Of a DNA stretch of 64,000 nucleotides, positions 45,171 to 53,978 are shown in pieces. Made by a program: the position numbers and the translations under genes. Source of the stretch: Acidobacteriota bacterium (GTDB lineage Bacteria; Acidobacteriota; Terriglobia; Acidiferrales; UBA7541). The notes below the pieces were generated by a model. That model saw only the letters and a list, made by a program, of their open reading frames with translations. It was not told the origin of the DNA and made no database searches. How positions within the stretch are numbered: the first letter of the stretch is position 1; each line of letters begins with the position of its first letter. The DNA is taken from positions 1-64,000 of the forward strand of contig JABCZK010000010.1 of the NCBI GenBank assembly GCA_013289695.1, given 5' to 3'.

Positions 45171-46574
45171 ATGCCCGAGCGATTCGCATTTTCCGATCTC
45201 CGTGAACTTTTTGCCAAGGCGAACGAGGTGAAGTCCGGCGATCAATTGGCCGGAATTGCCGCTGCTTCGGAACGCGAGCGGGTTGCCGCGAAACGCCAGC
45301 TTGCGGATTTGCCGCTCGACAAAATTGTGCGGAATCCGCTCATTGATCCGGATCAGGACGACGTCAGCCGCCTGATCCTGGAGTCCTTCGACCGCGAAAA
45401 CTTCCAACCTCTGAAAAGCGTGACCGTCGGCGAATTCCGCGAGCGTTTGCTCGATGATGCCACTACTGAAACCGAACTGCGCACAATTCAGCGCGCCATC
45501 ATTCCGGAAATCGCCGCGGCCGTGGCGAAGATTATGAGCAACAAAGATCTGGTGCTAGCCGCGGCGCGGATTCGCAACGTAACCAGGTGCCGCAACACCA
45601 TGGGCGAGCGCGGCGTTCTGGGAATTCGCGTGCAGCCCAATCATCCGGTGGACGATAGCGGGGGCATCTTGCTTGCCGCGTTTGAAGGTTTGCTCTACGG
45701 ATGCGGCGACGCGGTGATCGGCGTAAATCCCGCGGCGGATTCGGTGGAAACGGTTGGCGCAATCCTGCATGCGCTCGATCGGCTGGTGACTGCTTGCAAA
45801 GCGCCGACACAAACCTGCTGCCTCGCGCATATCTCGACGCAACTCGCGGCCCTCGACCGTGGCGCCCCGGTGGATCTGCTGTTCCAATCCATCAGCGGCA
45901 CGGAAGCGGCCAACAAGAGTTTCGGCATCACGCTCGCGATGCTGCGCGAAGGCCGAGAGCGGGTGCTCGAACATCACGCGCAGCGCAAAGATGTCGCGTG
46001 GAAAGGTACGAACGTGATGTATTTCGAGACGGGGCAGGGCAGCGCGCTTTCGGCGGAGGCGCACTGCGGCGTAGATCAACTGACTTTGGAAGCCCGCGCA
46101 TATGGCGTGGCGCGCGTTTTCGATCCGTTTCTGGTGAATAGCGTAGTGGGGTTCATCGGCCCGGAATATCTTTACGACGAGCGGCAAATTATTCGCGCGG
46201 GGCTGGAAGATCACTTCATGGGCAAGCTGCTGGGGCTGCCGATGGGCTGCGATGTTTGCTACACGAATCACGCGGAGGCCGATCAGAACTCCGCGGACAA
46301 TCTGTTGCTGCTTCTGGGCGCGGCGGGGTGCAATTATTTCATGGGCGTGCCGTGCAGCGACGATGTGATGCTGAACTATCAATCCACGAGCTATCACGAT
46401 GCCATCGGCGCGCGAAAGATTTTCGGGCTGCGTCCTGCTCCAGAATTTCTAGCCTGGCTGGAAAGTGCGGGAATTTATCGCGACGGCGGGCCGGTGCGGT
46501 TGGAAGCGCCGGCGCGGCGTCAATTGCTGCTGGGACTGGAATCGTCGCTCGAGGGCATGGATTTGAATGGCTGA
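45171..46574 (+). CDS. eutB: Ethanolamine ammonia-lyase large subunit EutB
   Basis: The 467-residue catalytic subunit binds ethanolamine in a TIM barrel: SDLRELFAKANEVKSGDQLA at the N-terminus, then NPLIDPDQDDVSRLI, GCGDAVIGVNPAADSVETVG, TCCLAHISTQLAALDRGAPV, MYFETGQGSALSAEAHCGVD and MGCDVCYTNHAEADQNS, all family signatures. With EutC it uses adenosylcobalamin to convert ethanolamine to acetaldehyde and ammonia. It overlaps eutC by 8 nt. No microcompartment shell, EutA reactivase or aldehyde dehydrogenase genes accompany it. Confidence 0.96.
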   Translation: MPERFAFSDLRELFAKANEVKSGDQLAGIAAASERERVAAKRQLADLPLDKIVRNPLIDPDQDDVSRLILESFDRENFQPLKSVTVGEFRERLLDDATTETELRTIQRAIIPEIAAAVAKIMSNKDLVLAAARIRNVTRCRNTMGERGVLGIRVQPNHPVDDSGGILLAAFEGLLYGCGDAVIGVNPAADSVETVGAILHALDRLVTACKAPTQTCCLAHISTQLAALDRGAPVDLLFQSISGTEAANKSFGITLAMLREGRERVLEHHAQRKDVAWKGTNVMYFETGQGSALSAEAHCGVDQLTLEARAYGVARVFDPFLVNSVVGFIGPEYLYDERQIIRAGLEDHFMGKLLGLPMGCDVCYTNHAEADQNSADNLLLLLGAAGCNYFMGVPCSDDVMLNYQSTSYHDAIGARKIFGLRPAPEFLAWLESAGIYRDGGPVRLEAPARRQLLLGLESSLEGMDLNG

Positions 46575-47370
46575 AGATCGCGACAAACGTGCTGCCGACA
46601 AATTGGCGATGGGCGCGGACTGGCCAGAGCTGGTGCGGAAAATTCGCGCGCGCACGCCGGCGCGGATTCTCGTCGGGCGTGCGGGGCCGGCCTATCGCAC
46701 GGAAACGCAGCTGCAGTTGCGTGAAGATCACGCGGCGGCGCGCGACGCCGTGCGCGCTGAACTCGACGTGAAAGCGGTATTCGGCGCGGAGTTTCTGGAA
46801 CGATGTAAGCTCTTCGCGGTGCGCACGCGAGCCTCGTCGAAAGACGAGTATCTGCAGCATCCCTCGCTTGGCCGCGCGTTCAACGACTCATCGCGCGCGG
46901 AAATCGTGCGACGCTGTGTCGCGGGGCGCGAAGTGCAGATCGCGATCGGCGAAGGTTTGTCTGTTCCAGCGATTGGCGCGCAGGTTCCGCGGTTGCTGCC
47001 GCTGCTAGTGGTAGGCGCGCAGGCGCGCGGGTGGAGTGTGGGCCAGACCTTCATCATTCATCATTGCCGCGTGGGCATCATGAATGAGATTGGCGAGCTG
47101 CTGAGGCCGCGGATTGTGTTGCTGCTGATCGGCGAGCGGCCGGGCTTGGCAACCGCGGAGAGTTTGTCGGCGTACATGGCGTACCAGCCGGAGCCTACGC
47201 ATACGGACGCGAATCGCAACCTCATCTCGAATATTCACAGTCGCGGATTGAGTGCCGAGGAAGCGGCCGCGCGCATTTTGAATTTGTGCGCGCAGATGAT
47301 GAGGCTGCGCGTGAGTGGAGTGACGCTGAAGGAAAGCGTCAGTCACGAATCGGAGAGCTTGCCTAAGTAA
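46567..47370 (+). CDS. eutC: Ethanolamine ammonia-lyase small subunit EutC
   Basis: The 267-residue subunit helps bind the cobalamin cofactor. Signatures: ARTPARILVGRAGPAYRTET, LQLREDHAAARDAVRAEL, VQIAIGEGLSVPAIGAQVPR, CRVGIMNEIGELLRPRIVLL, LIGERPGLATAESLSAYMAY and ANRNLISNIHSRGLSAEEAA. It starts inside the end of eutB (8-nt overlap), so the subunits are translationally coupled. Its last 28 nt overlap tail-to-tail with hisA on the other strand. Confidence 0.95.
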   Translation: MAEDRDKRAADKLAMGADWPELVRKIRARTPARILVGRAGPAYRTETQLQLREDHAAARDAVRAELDVKAVFGAEFLERCKLFAVRTRASSKDEYLQHPSLGRAFNDSSRAEIVRRCVAGREVQIAIGEGLSVPAIGAQVPRLLPLLVVGAQARGWSVGQTFIIHHCRVGIMNEIGELLRPRIVLLLIGERPGLATAESLSAYMAYQPEPTHTDANRNLISNIHSRGLSAEEAAARILNLCAQMMRLRVSGVTLKESVSHESESLPK

Positions 47371-48026
47371 AGGGCCATGCCGACGGCCGCGTGCATGCCC
47401 AGCTTTTCGAGCGCGCGAACTTCGCGGAGGCTGCGAATTCCGCCGGCTGCGGTGATGGGTTTTTTTGTGATGCGCCGCAATCCTCGGAACCAGGCCAGGT
47501 CCGTGCCTTTCATCGTTCCTTCATTGTCCACAAAGGTACAGAGAAATCCGCAGCAATATGGTTCGAGCTGCGGAATTACGTCCGCGGGGCGCAATTTCAG
47601 GCGCTCGCGCCAGCCGCGTACGACGATTTGGCCGCGTCGGGTGTCGAGCGCCAGAATCACGTTCTTGCGCCCCACGCGTGCGCACAGTTGCCGCAGAAAA
47701 TCGTGCGCGATTTTTCCATCGCGGAACGCGGCGCTGCCAACAATGATTTTTTCCGCGCCCCAGGAGAGAATTGTCCGGGCGCGAGCCACGCTGCGAATTC
47801 CTCCGCCGACGCGAATCTTCATTTTTGCGCGGCGGGACAGAATCTTGATCCAGCGGCCGTTCGAGCCGGTGCCGATCGCGGCGTCCAGGTCAATCACATG
47901 CACGATGGGATCATCGCGAAAGCGTTCGAGCAGGCCGAGGACATCGTCAACCGAAAGCGCAAGCTTCCGGCCGCGAACCAGTTGCACGGCTTTGCCGCCT
48001 TGCAGATCAATGCAGGGAATAATCAT
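47343..48026 (-). CDS. hisA: HisA, ProFAR isomerase
   Basis: The start is ATG 48026, overlapping the hisF stop by four bases (ATGA). The 227-residue (beta/alpha)8 enzyme converts ProFAR to PRFAR. It shows [43 protein letters not shown] (phosphate loop), [10 protein letters not shown], and [20 protein letters not shown]. The active-site Asp residues in CIDLQGGK and in [16 protein letters not shown]-type loops fit HisA, though the second loop differs somewhat from E. coli (TDI..DGT). It is the last gene of the his operon. Confidence 0.93.
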   Translation of the reverse strand: MIIPCIDLQGGKAVQLVRGRKLALSVDDVLGLLERFRDDPIVHVIDLDAAIGTGSNGRWIKILSRRAKMKIRVGGGIRSVARARTILSWGAEKIIVGSAAFRDGKIAHDFLRQLCARVGRKNVILALDTRRGQIVVRGWRERLKLRPADVIPQLEPYCCGFLCTFVDNEGTMKGTDLAWFRGLRRITKKPITAAGGIRSLREVRALEKLGMHAAVGMALYLGKLSDS

Positions 48027-48787
48027 GGGCTGAGGCGCACCGGCACGCCGCGTCCTGCCAAATATTTTTTCAGCGCGCCGATCGAATGTTTCGCAGTGTG
48101 GAAAATCGAAGCGGCGAGCGCTGCGTCCGCGTGACCTTCGCCGAAGACCGCTAGAAAATCGTCGAATGTTTTTGCGCCGCCGGAAGCGATTACCGGAACC
48201 GAAACTTGCGCCGCGATCGTTGCTGTCAGGCCGCAATCAAATCCGCTGCGGGTGCCGTCGCGATCGATCGAGGTGAGCAGAATCTCGCCCGCGCCGCGCG
48301 CCGCGCCTTCGCGCGCCCACGCGGCGGCCTCGTGTCCGCTGGATTCGGCGCCTCCGCGAATGAAAACTTCCCAGCCTGCGGCGGTTCTCTTCACGTCCAT
48401 CGAAAGCACCACGGCTTGCGAGCCAAATTGCGCAGCCAGCTCTGAAATCAGCTCCGGGCGCTCGACGGCAGCGGTGTTCAAGGTGACTTTATCAGCGCCG
48501 GCTCGGAGCACCGCGTGTCCATCTTCCAAGCGGCGAATTCCGCCGCCGGCCGTGAACGGAATATTCAATTGCTGTGCCACGCGGCGAACGGTTTCAAGAA
48601 ACGTGGCGCGGCCATCGCGCGACGCTTTAATGTCCAGCAGGATCAGCTCGTCGGCGCCTTCGCGATTGTAACGAGCCGCGAGCTCTTCCGGATCCCCCAT
48701 GTCGCGCAGGCCCGCGAATTCGACGCCTTTCACCACGCGGCCGGCGTCCACGTCGAGGCAGGGAATGATGCGGCGTGCGAGCGTCAT
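48023..48787 (-). CDS. hisF: HisF, cyclase subunit of IGP synthase
   Basis: The start is ATG 48787 ([20 protein letters not shown]), overlapping the hisH stop by ATGA. The 254-residue barrel uses ammonia from HisH to convert PRFAR to IGP and AICAR. Catalytic Asp residues lie in [14 protein letters not shown] and [16 protein letters not shown]; phosphate loops are [14 protein letters not shown] and [14 protein letters not shown]. It forms the glutamine-dependent complex with HisH, encoded directly upstream. Confidence 0.96.
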   Translation of the reverse strand: MTLARRIIPCLDVDAGRVVKGVEFAGLRDMGDPEELAARYNREGADELILLDIKASRDGRATFLETVRRVAQQLNIPFTAGGGIRRLEDGHAVLRAGADKVTLNTAAVERPELISELAAQFGSQAVVLSMDVKRTAAGWEVFIRGGAESSGHEAAAWAREGAARGAGEILLTSIDRDGTRSGFDCGLTATIAAQVSVPVIASGGAKTFDDFLAVFGEGHADAALAASIFHTAKHSIGALKKYLAGRGVPVRLSP

Positions 48788-49389
48788 TGCGCCCACTCCA
48801 GGAAATTGCGCAGCACGTGCGAGCCAGCCTCACCGGATTTTTCCGGGTGAAACTGCACAGCCATCAGATTTTCTTGTTCCAGCACGGCGGCGAAAGGGAA
48901 GCCGTGATCGCACGCGGCGGCGGTGTGCGGTTCGCCGGCGGCCGCAGCGTAGGAGTGAGCGAAATAAAAATAAGCGGCGTCTGGAATTTCGTTCAGCAGA
49001 ATACTTTTGCGGAGACGTCGCAGCTGATTCCACCCGATGTGCGGCGATTTCACATTTGTGGGCAGCGGTTGCACATTTTCGTGAATCAAGTCGAGGCCTT
49101 GCTCGCCGGGAGCTTCCGCGCTGGATGCGAACATCGCTTGCAGGCCCAGGCAGATCCCAAGGATCGGCACGCCGCCGGCAAGCGCTTGCCGCAGCGCAGC
49201 CGTGAGATTTCTTTCGCGCAGCCCTGTGACGAACGCGGAAAAATGTCCGACGCCGGGGAGAATCAGCGCGCGGGCTGCGGCGACTTGCTCCGGCTTCGTC
49301 ACGCATTCTGTTTCGGCGCCGAGGCTGCGCAGCGCGCGTTCCACCGACGGCAGGTTCCCGGCGCCGTAATCAATGATGGAAATCTTCAC
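48784..49389 (-). CDS. hisH: HisH, glutaminase subunit of IGP synthase
   Basis: The 201-residue class I glutamine amidotransferase starts [20 protein letters not shown] and has the nucleophilic Cys in [13 protein letters not shown], the oxyanion region LPGVGHFS, and the His-Glu pair in [13 protein letters not shown]. It hydrolyses glutamine and channels ammonia to HisF. Its ATG overlaps the hisB stop, and its stop overlaps the hisF start, both by ATGA. Confidence 0.95.
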   Translation of the reverse strand: MKISIIDYGAGNLPSVERALRSLGAETECVTKPEQVAAARALILPGVGHFSAFVTGLRERNLTAALRQALAGGVPILGICLGLQAMFASSAEAPGEQGLDLIHENVQPLPTNVKSPHIGWNQLRRLRKSILLNEIPDAAYFYFAHSYAAAAGEPHTAAACDHGFPFAAVLEQENLMAVQFHPEKSGEAGSHVLRNFLEWAQ

Positions 49390-49973
49390 AGCCTCCCCTT
49401 CGTGGTGGGCAAAACGCGGCGCAGCTGGCGATCGCGTGTGACGGCGAAGCGCAGCGCGCGCGCGAACGCTTTGAACATCACTTCAATCTGATGGTGCGAC
49501 GAGCGGCCGTACACATGGCGCAAATGCACGTTGGCGGCGGCCGCCTGCGCGAACGCCTGAAAAAAATCCTCAAGCAGTTCGGCTTGAAAATCGCCGACGC
49601 GCCGGGCCAGCGGCCGCCATTTGCAGGCGAAATGCGCGCGGCCGGAAAAATCGAGGGCGCAGGCCGCGAGCGATTCATCCATCGGCATCAGAAAGTAGCC
49701 GGCGCGCAGAATTCCGCGTTTCGAGCCGAGGGCTTGCTTCACCGCTTCGCCAAGCGCGATGCCGACGTCTTCCACGGTGTGATGCTGGTCCACATCCAGA
49801 TCGCCACGGGCGACCAAATCCAGATCGAGGGCGCCGTGCCGCGCGATTTGTTCGAGCATGTGATCGAAAAAGCGGATGCCGGTATCAATGCGCGCCTTGC
49901 CGCGGCCATCGAGATTCAGCTTCAGCTTGATGCTGGTTTCGTTCGTGGTGCGATGCACCGCGGCTTTTCTCAT
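49386..49973 (-). CDS. hisB: HisB, imidazoleglycerol-phosphate dehydratase
   Basis: The start is ATG 49973 (MRKAAVHRTTNETSIKLKLN), overlapping the hisC stop by ATGA; the longer open frame upstream is the antisense/shadow of hisC. The 195-residue monofunctional dehydratase has both Mn-binding motifs: FFDHMLEQIARHG, VDQHHTVEDVGIALGEA and YGRSSHHQIEVMFKAFARAL. It lacks the N-terminal histidinol-phosphatase domain found in E. coli HisB, so the phosphatase must be encoded elsewhere. Confidence 0.95.
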   Translation of the reverse strand: MRKAAVHRTTNETSIKLKLNLDGRGKARIDTGIRFFDHMLEQIARHGALDLDLVARGDLDVDQHHTVEDVGIALGEAVKQALGSKRGILRAGYFLMPMDESLAACALDFSGRAHFACKWRPLARRVGDFQAELLEDFFQAFAQAAAANVHLRHVYGRSSHHQIEVMFKAFARALRFAVTRDRQLRRVLPTTKGRL

Positions 49974-51025
49974 AGGATCTCTTTCAATTGCCGCAGCACG
50001 CGGCGAGTTTGCGAAAGCGTTCCGAAAGTGATGCGCGCATAGCCGGCACCGTCGAAATCGCTGGAGCGATCGCGGATTAGGGTTCCGTGGCGCGCGAGAG
50101 AGGCGACGACGTCTTTCGCGCGCGTGCCGAGAAAGAGCAGAACGAAATTTGCCGCGCTGGGGAAGAACGGGATGCCAAACTGTTTTAGCCCGTGCTCGAG
50201 CTCTTTGCGGCTGCGGCGGAATTCGCGCAAGGTGTCGCGCAGAAAGCATCGATCGCGCATCGTGGCGCGTGCCGCCACCAGCGCCGCGACGTTCACGGGA
50301 TAGGGCGATTGCGCTTTTCGGAAAAGTACTGCGATCGAGCGGTGCGCAAAGATGCAGCCCAAGCGCAGGCCCGCCAGTCCGGCCGCCTTTGAAAATGTGC
50401 GCGTCACCACCAGATTGTTGTAGCGGCGAATCCAGGGCAGGATGGTGATCCCCGAAAACTCGAAATAGGCCTCGTCCACAACTACCAGCGTCTTGGTTGC
50501 CGCTTTCAGGATGCGTCGCAAGTCCGCGAGCTGTAGAACGCTGCCGGTGGGATTATTTGGATTGGCGAGAAAAAAGAGGCGCCGCCTGCCGCGTAGCGCG
50601 GAAAGTAGCGCGTTCATCGGAAATTGCATGGCAGCGTCGTAGCGCAGCGCGTGAATGCGCGCACCTGCAAGCTCGGAATAGAAGCGGTACATCGCGAAGG
50701 TAGGTTCGACCAGCAGGACCGCGTCGTCCGGCTCGACAAACGTATCCACGATCAGGTGCAACGCCTCGTCGGTTCCGTTGGTCAGCAGTAGTTCATCGGC
50801 ATGCACACCGAAAAACTTGGCCATCTCGCGGCGCACGCTTTCCTGCTCCGGATACATGCAGACAGCGGCGGAAGTGAGATTGCGAATCGCCTGGCGCACC
50901 AGCACCGAGCAGCCGATGGTGTTTTCGTTGAAATCCAGGCGCAGTTTTCCGTCGCGGCCTTCGAGCGGCGGATGATACGGACGCATGCGCGCGACGGCGC
51001 TGCGCACCGGAATCACGGGCTTCAT
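49970..51025 (-). CDS. hisC: HisC, histidinol-phosphate aminotransferase
   Basis: The start is ATG 51025 (MKPVIPVRSAVARMRPYHPP), overlapping the hisD stop by ATGA. The 351-residue class II aminotransferase has LDFNENTIGCS, the substrate/PLP motifs LTNGTDEALHLIVDTF, FFLANPNNPTGSVL and VVDEAYFEFSG, and the PLP lysine in TRTFSKAAGLAGLRLGC. It converts imidazole-acetol phosphate to histidinol phosphate. Confidence 0.94.
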   Translation of the reverse strand: MKPVIPVRSAVARMRPYHPPLEGRDGKLRLDFNENTIGCSVLVRQAIRNLTSAAVCMYPEQESVRREMAKFFGVHADELLLTNGTDEALHLIVDTFVEPDDAVLLVEPTFAMYRFYSELAGARIHALRYDAAMQFPMNALLSALRGRRRLFFLANPNNPTGSVLQLADLRRILKAATKTLVVVDEAYFEFSGITILPWIRRYNNLVVTRTFSKAAGLAGLRLGCIFAHRSIAVLFRKAQSPYPVNVAALVAARATMRDRCFLRDTLREFRRSRKELEHGLKQFGIPFFPSAANFVLLFLGTRAKDVVASLARHGTLIRDRSSDFDGAGYARITFGTLSQTRRVLRQLKEIL

Positions 51026-52275
51026 TCGCGCACCTCGACGGCGCGCGCGTGCGCCAGCAATCCTTCGGCGTTTGCGAATTCTTTGGCAACGGGCGCGAGT
51101 CGCGTGAGACCGGCGCGAGTTACTTCCTGTACGCTGACGCATTTCACGAAGTCGGCGGTGGATAATCCGCCGCGCGCGCGAGCCGCGCCGCCCGTGGGCA
51201 AGACGTGATTTGTGCCGGTGGCGTAATCACCGAACGATTGCGCGCTCCAGTCGCCCAAGAAAATACTTCCTGCGGAATGGAAGCGATCGGCAAGACGGCT
51301 GGCGGTGCCGGGCAGACTCAGATGCTCCGGTGCGAAGCGATTGACGAAGCGCGCCGCAGCTGCAAGATTGGGCGCGACGAGCACGGAGCCATTTTTCGCG
51401 AGCGAACGCCACGCGGGATTCGATTTCGGGAGCCGCGCGAGCTGTTTTTCGATTTCACCAGCCACGCTGCGGCCAAATCTCAGCGACGTGGTGACGAAAA
51501 GCGCGACGGCATCCGAATCGTGTTCCGCCTGCGCGAGCAAATCGGCCGCGATGAAGGCGGGGTTGCCGCTCGCGGCAAAGACCACAGCCTCCGTCGGTCC
51601 GGCGAGCAGATCAATCGCGCAATCCGCGCTGACGAGCCGCTTAGCAGCGGTGACGTAGCGATTGCCCGGGCCAAAAATCTTGTCCACGCGCGGTATTGAC
51701 TGCGTTCCATACGCCAAGGCGGCGATCGCTTGCGCTCCGCCCACGCGCGCGATTTGCCGCAGCCCGAGTCTCTCCGCCGCGGCGAGAAGTTCGTCGCTGG
51801 GTCGCGGGCTCACAATCAAGATGTTGCGCACGCCGGCTTCCCGCGCAAGAATCGCCGTCATCAAGAGCGTGGAGACCAGTGAAAATCTGCCACCCGGGAG
51901 ATAACATCCCACCGTTTCGATGGGGCGCACGCGTTGGCTGGCGCGCACGCCCGGTTCCACCTGGAAACTCCACTCCTGCGGTTTTTGGCGGCGTGCGACG
52001 GCCCGAACGTTGCGCGCAGCGTGATCCACGGCGTCGAGAATCGCGGCGGAAACTCGGCGCGACGCGCTGCGCAATTCATCGCGCGTAACCCACACGTTGT
52101 TCCGTTGCAATTTCAGCCAGTCGAAACGCTCCGTCCAGTAAAACAGTGCCGCATCGCCCCGCCGCTGCACGTCGCTTATAATTCGCGTGGCAGTGCGCTC
52201 GGCCACGAGATCGCGGCCGCGCCGCTGCGCCAAAATCTTCTCTTCGATTGCACCAGCGAGCCGGAGTATGCGCAT
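51022..52275 (-). CDS. hisD: HisD, histidinol dehydrogenase
   Basis: The 417-residue zinc enzyme oxidises histidinol to histidine in two NAD-dependent steps. Signatures: GCYLPGGRFSLVSTLLMTAI, DKIFGPGNRYVTAAKRLV, DLLAGPTEAVVFA, DLLAQAEHDSDAVALFV (zinc/catalytic His-Glu region), and NRFAPEHLSL. The start is ATG 52275, sharing one base with the hisG stop (TGATG). A TTG three bases upstream is also possible. Confidence 0.95.
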   Translation of the reverse strand: MRILRLAGAIEEKILAQRRGRDLVAERTATRIISDVQRRGDAALFYWTERFDWLKLQRNNVWVTRDELRSASRRVSAAILDAVDHAARNVRAVARRQKPQEWSFQVEPGVRASQRVRPIETVGCYLPGGRFSLVSTLLMTAILAREAGVRNILIVSPRPSDELLAAAERLGLRQIARVGGAQAIAALAYGTQSIPRVDKIFGPGNRYVTAAKRLVSADCAIDLLAGPTEAVVFAASGNPAFIAADLLAQAEHDSDAVALFVTTSLRFGRSVAGEIEKQLARLPKSNPAWRSLAKNGSVLVAPNLAAAARFVNRFAPEHLSLPGTASRLADRFHSAGSIFLGDWSAQSFGDYATGTNHVLPTGGAARARGGLSTADFVKCVSVQEVTRAGLTRLAPVAKEFANAEGLLAHARAVEVRE

Positions 52276-53147
52276 CAATACACAATCTTGTTGAGCGGAT
52301 ACTCAACAATCCCTTCCGCACGAGCTGATTTCAGCTTCGGGATCAATTGCCGCACGGTACGTTCCTCGACGATGGTATTGATCGCTACCCAGGCCGGATC
52401 GCTCAGTTGCGCCACGGTCGGATTGCGCAAAGCGGGCAGCGCCGCCAGCACATTCGCAAGGTCTTCGCGGCGCACGTTGAGCATCAGGCCCACGCGGTTG
52501 TAGGCTCTGATTGCGCCTTCCAGCAGCAAGACCATGTTCTGGATTTTTTCGCGCTTCCATTGATCCTGCCAGGACGCGCGATGAGCGATAAACCACGGCG
52601 CGGATTCGAGCAGCGTGGCCACAATCCGCAAATGGTTGGCACGCAGGGAGGCGCCAGTCTCGGTGACTTCCACGATGGCGTCGGCCAGTTGTGGGACTTT
52701 CACTTCTGTAGCGCCCCAGGAAAATTCCACGCGCGCACGCACGTTGTGACGTTGCAAATATTGTTCCGTCAGGTGCACCGCTTCGGTGGCGATCACTTTT
52801 CCTTCGAGGTCGCGTACGTTTTTCACCGGCGAATCTTCGGCCACAGCCAGCACCCAACGAACGCGGCCCAGACTGGTCTTCGCGTACACCAGCTCGGCGA
52901 TTTCTTCCACCGCGCCGCTGGTTTCGAGGATCCAGTCCTTGCCGGTAATGCCGGCGTCCAGCGCGCCGCTGCCGACGTAACGCGCCATTTCCTGCGCGCG
53001 CACCAGCATGCATTCGACCTCGGCGTCGTCAATCGTCGGATAATAGCTGCGGGAATTCACGGAAATGCGCCATCCGGCGCGCGCGAAAAGCTCAACGGTG
53101 GAATCCTGCAAGCTGCCTTTGGGAATGCCCAGTTTCAGGCTGCTCAT
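52275..53147 (-). CDS. hisG: HisG, ATP phosphoribosyltransferase (long form)
   Basis: The start is ATG 53147 ([20 protein letters not shown]), overlapping the hisI stop by ATGA. The 290-residue enzyme catalyses the first committed step (ATP + PRPP). The catalytic part includes [20 protein letters not shown] and [17 protein letters not shown]. The C-terminal ~75 residues ([32 protein letters not shown]) are the ACT-like regulatory domain of the long form, so it should be feedback-inhibited by histidine without HisZ. Confidence 0.95.
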   Translation of the reverse strand: MSSLKLGIPKGSLQDSTVELFARAGWRISVNSRSYYPTIDDAEVECMLVRAQEMARYVGSGALDAGITGKDWILETSGAVEEIAELVYAKTSLGRVRWVLAVAEDSPVKNVRDLEGKVIATEAVHLTEQYLQRHNVRARVEFSWGATEVKVPQLADAIVEVTETGASLRANHLRIVATLLESAPWFIAHRASWQDQWKREKIQNMVLLLEGAIRAYNRVGLMLNVRREDLANVLAALPALRNPTVAQLSDPAWVAINTIVEERTVRQLIPKLKSARAEGIVEYPLNKIVY

Positions 53148-53533
53148 GATTTTTCCCCCTCGCCATAAAGTTCCGCGGGAGAAATCAAGCGCTCGGCGAT
53201 CGCCGTGGCTTCGCCATTTTTTCCGAGCCGGCGGAAAAAACAGCTGCGATAGCCTTCGTGGCAGACGGCCGAGCCGGAAAGTTCCACGCGCACCAGCAGC
53301 GCGTCCTGATCGCAATCCACGCGCAGCTCGCGCAATAGCAGTTTTTGTCCGCTGCTTTCGCCCTTGGTCCACAATTTCTGGCGCGAGCGGCTGTAGAACG
53401 TGACGAACCCCGAGGCGCGCGTGCGTTCCAGCGCTTCGCGGTTCATGAATCCCAGCATCAGCACCTCGCCGCTGGCGTCGTCCTGGACGATGGCGGGGAT
53501 CAGGCCGTTCTCCTTTTCAAAGTCGAGGTCCAT
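53144..53533 (-). CDS. hisI: HisI, phosphoribosyl-AMP cyclohydrolase
   Basis: The start is ATG 53533 ([20 protein letters not shown]) with GGGAG just upstream. The 129-residue enzyme opens the purine ring of PR-AMP. The metal-binding motifs are clear: [13 protein letters not shown] and [14 protein letters not shown], plus [15 protein letters not shown]. The HisE pyrophosphohydrolase domain is absent, and no hisE lies in the operon. It is the first structural gene, directly behind the leader terminator. Confidence 0.94.
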   Translation of the reverse strand: MDLDFEKENGLIPAIVQDDASGEVLMLGFMNREALERTRASGFVTFYSRSRQKLWTKGESSGQKLLLRELRVDCDQDALLVRVELSGSAVCHEGYRSCFFRRLGKNGEATAIAERLISPAELYGEGEKS

Positions 53534-53553
53534 TTTTCTCCCTAAAAACAAAA

Positions 53554-53584
53554 AACCCGCGGGCGCGTTAGGCGCCAGCGGGTT
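53554..53584 (-). terminator. his operon attenuator terminator
   Basis: On the minus strand AACCCGC-T-GGCGC-CTAAC-GCGCC-C-GCGGGTT folds into a 12-bp stem with one mismatch and is followed at once by TTTTGTTTTT. It lies between the His-rich leader peptide and hisI (21 nt before its ATG), exactly where an attenuator should be. Ribosome stalling at the His codons of the leader would favour an alternative fold and read-through. Confidence 0.85.
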
Positions 53585-53611
53585 GAGGAGTCCAGCTTAA
53601 TTTCAGGTCAG

Positions 53612-53683
53612 CTAGTCACACCACCGCGGGCACGGGATGGCGTGATGATGGTGCTGCCGAAACTTGCGTGCCCGAAGTTCCAT
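53612..53683 (-). CDS. hisL: His operon leader peptide
   Basis: A 23-codon frame (ATG at 53683, TAG at 53612) reads MELRARKFRQ-HHHH-AIPCPRWCD, with four consecutive His codons CAC CAT CAT CAC. It precedes a strong intrinsic terminator and the hisIGDCBHFA genes. This is the structure of the classical his attenuator, where low charged tRNA-His stalls the ribosome on the His run. The predicted transcription start lies only a few bases before the ATG, so the leader may be translated as a leaderless message. Confidence 0.85.
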   Translation of the reverse strand: MELRARKFRQHHHHAIPCPRWCD

Positions 53684-53693
53684 GACAGGTAAG

Positions 53694-53722
53694 AAATTAT
53701 CGCAGTCCTTCTGCAATGTCAA
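53694..53722 (-). promoter_or_regulatory. his operon promoter
   Basis: On the minus strand TTGACA (53722-53717) is followed after 17 nt by TAATTT (53699-53694); the overlapping GATAAT (53701-53696) would give a 15-nt spacer. Transcription should begin at about 53685-53690, directly at the leader-peptide start. Confidence 0.7.
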
Positions 53723-53978
53723 GAATTCTGAGTCGCTCCGAGTCGCTTAGTTGGCTGAGGACGCTCATCGTTGCCGGTCGCTTGTGCGTGATCACACCGG
53801 AGATCAGACCGCCTCCATAGGCGCGCCGCGATCTGACGCTGAGCGCACGAAATCGCAATAATGGAAAAATACTAGAGACACAGGCTGCGGCGCCGGTCTA
53901 CTGTCTAGCGCGGCGGAAAACGCGAAGAACCCGAGAGATCGCGATGCCGTCCACTCAAATGAAAGGAACGCGCCGGTT

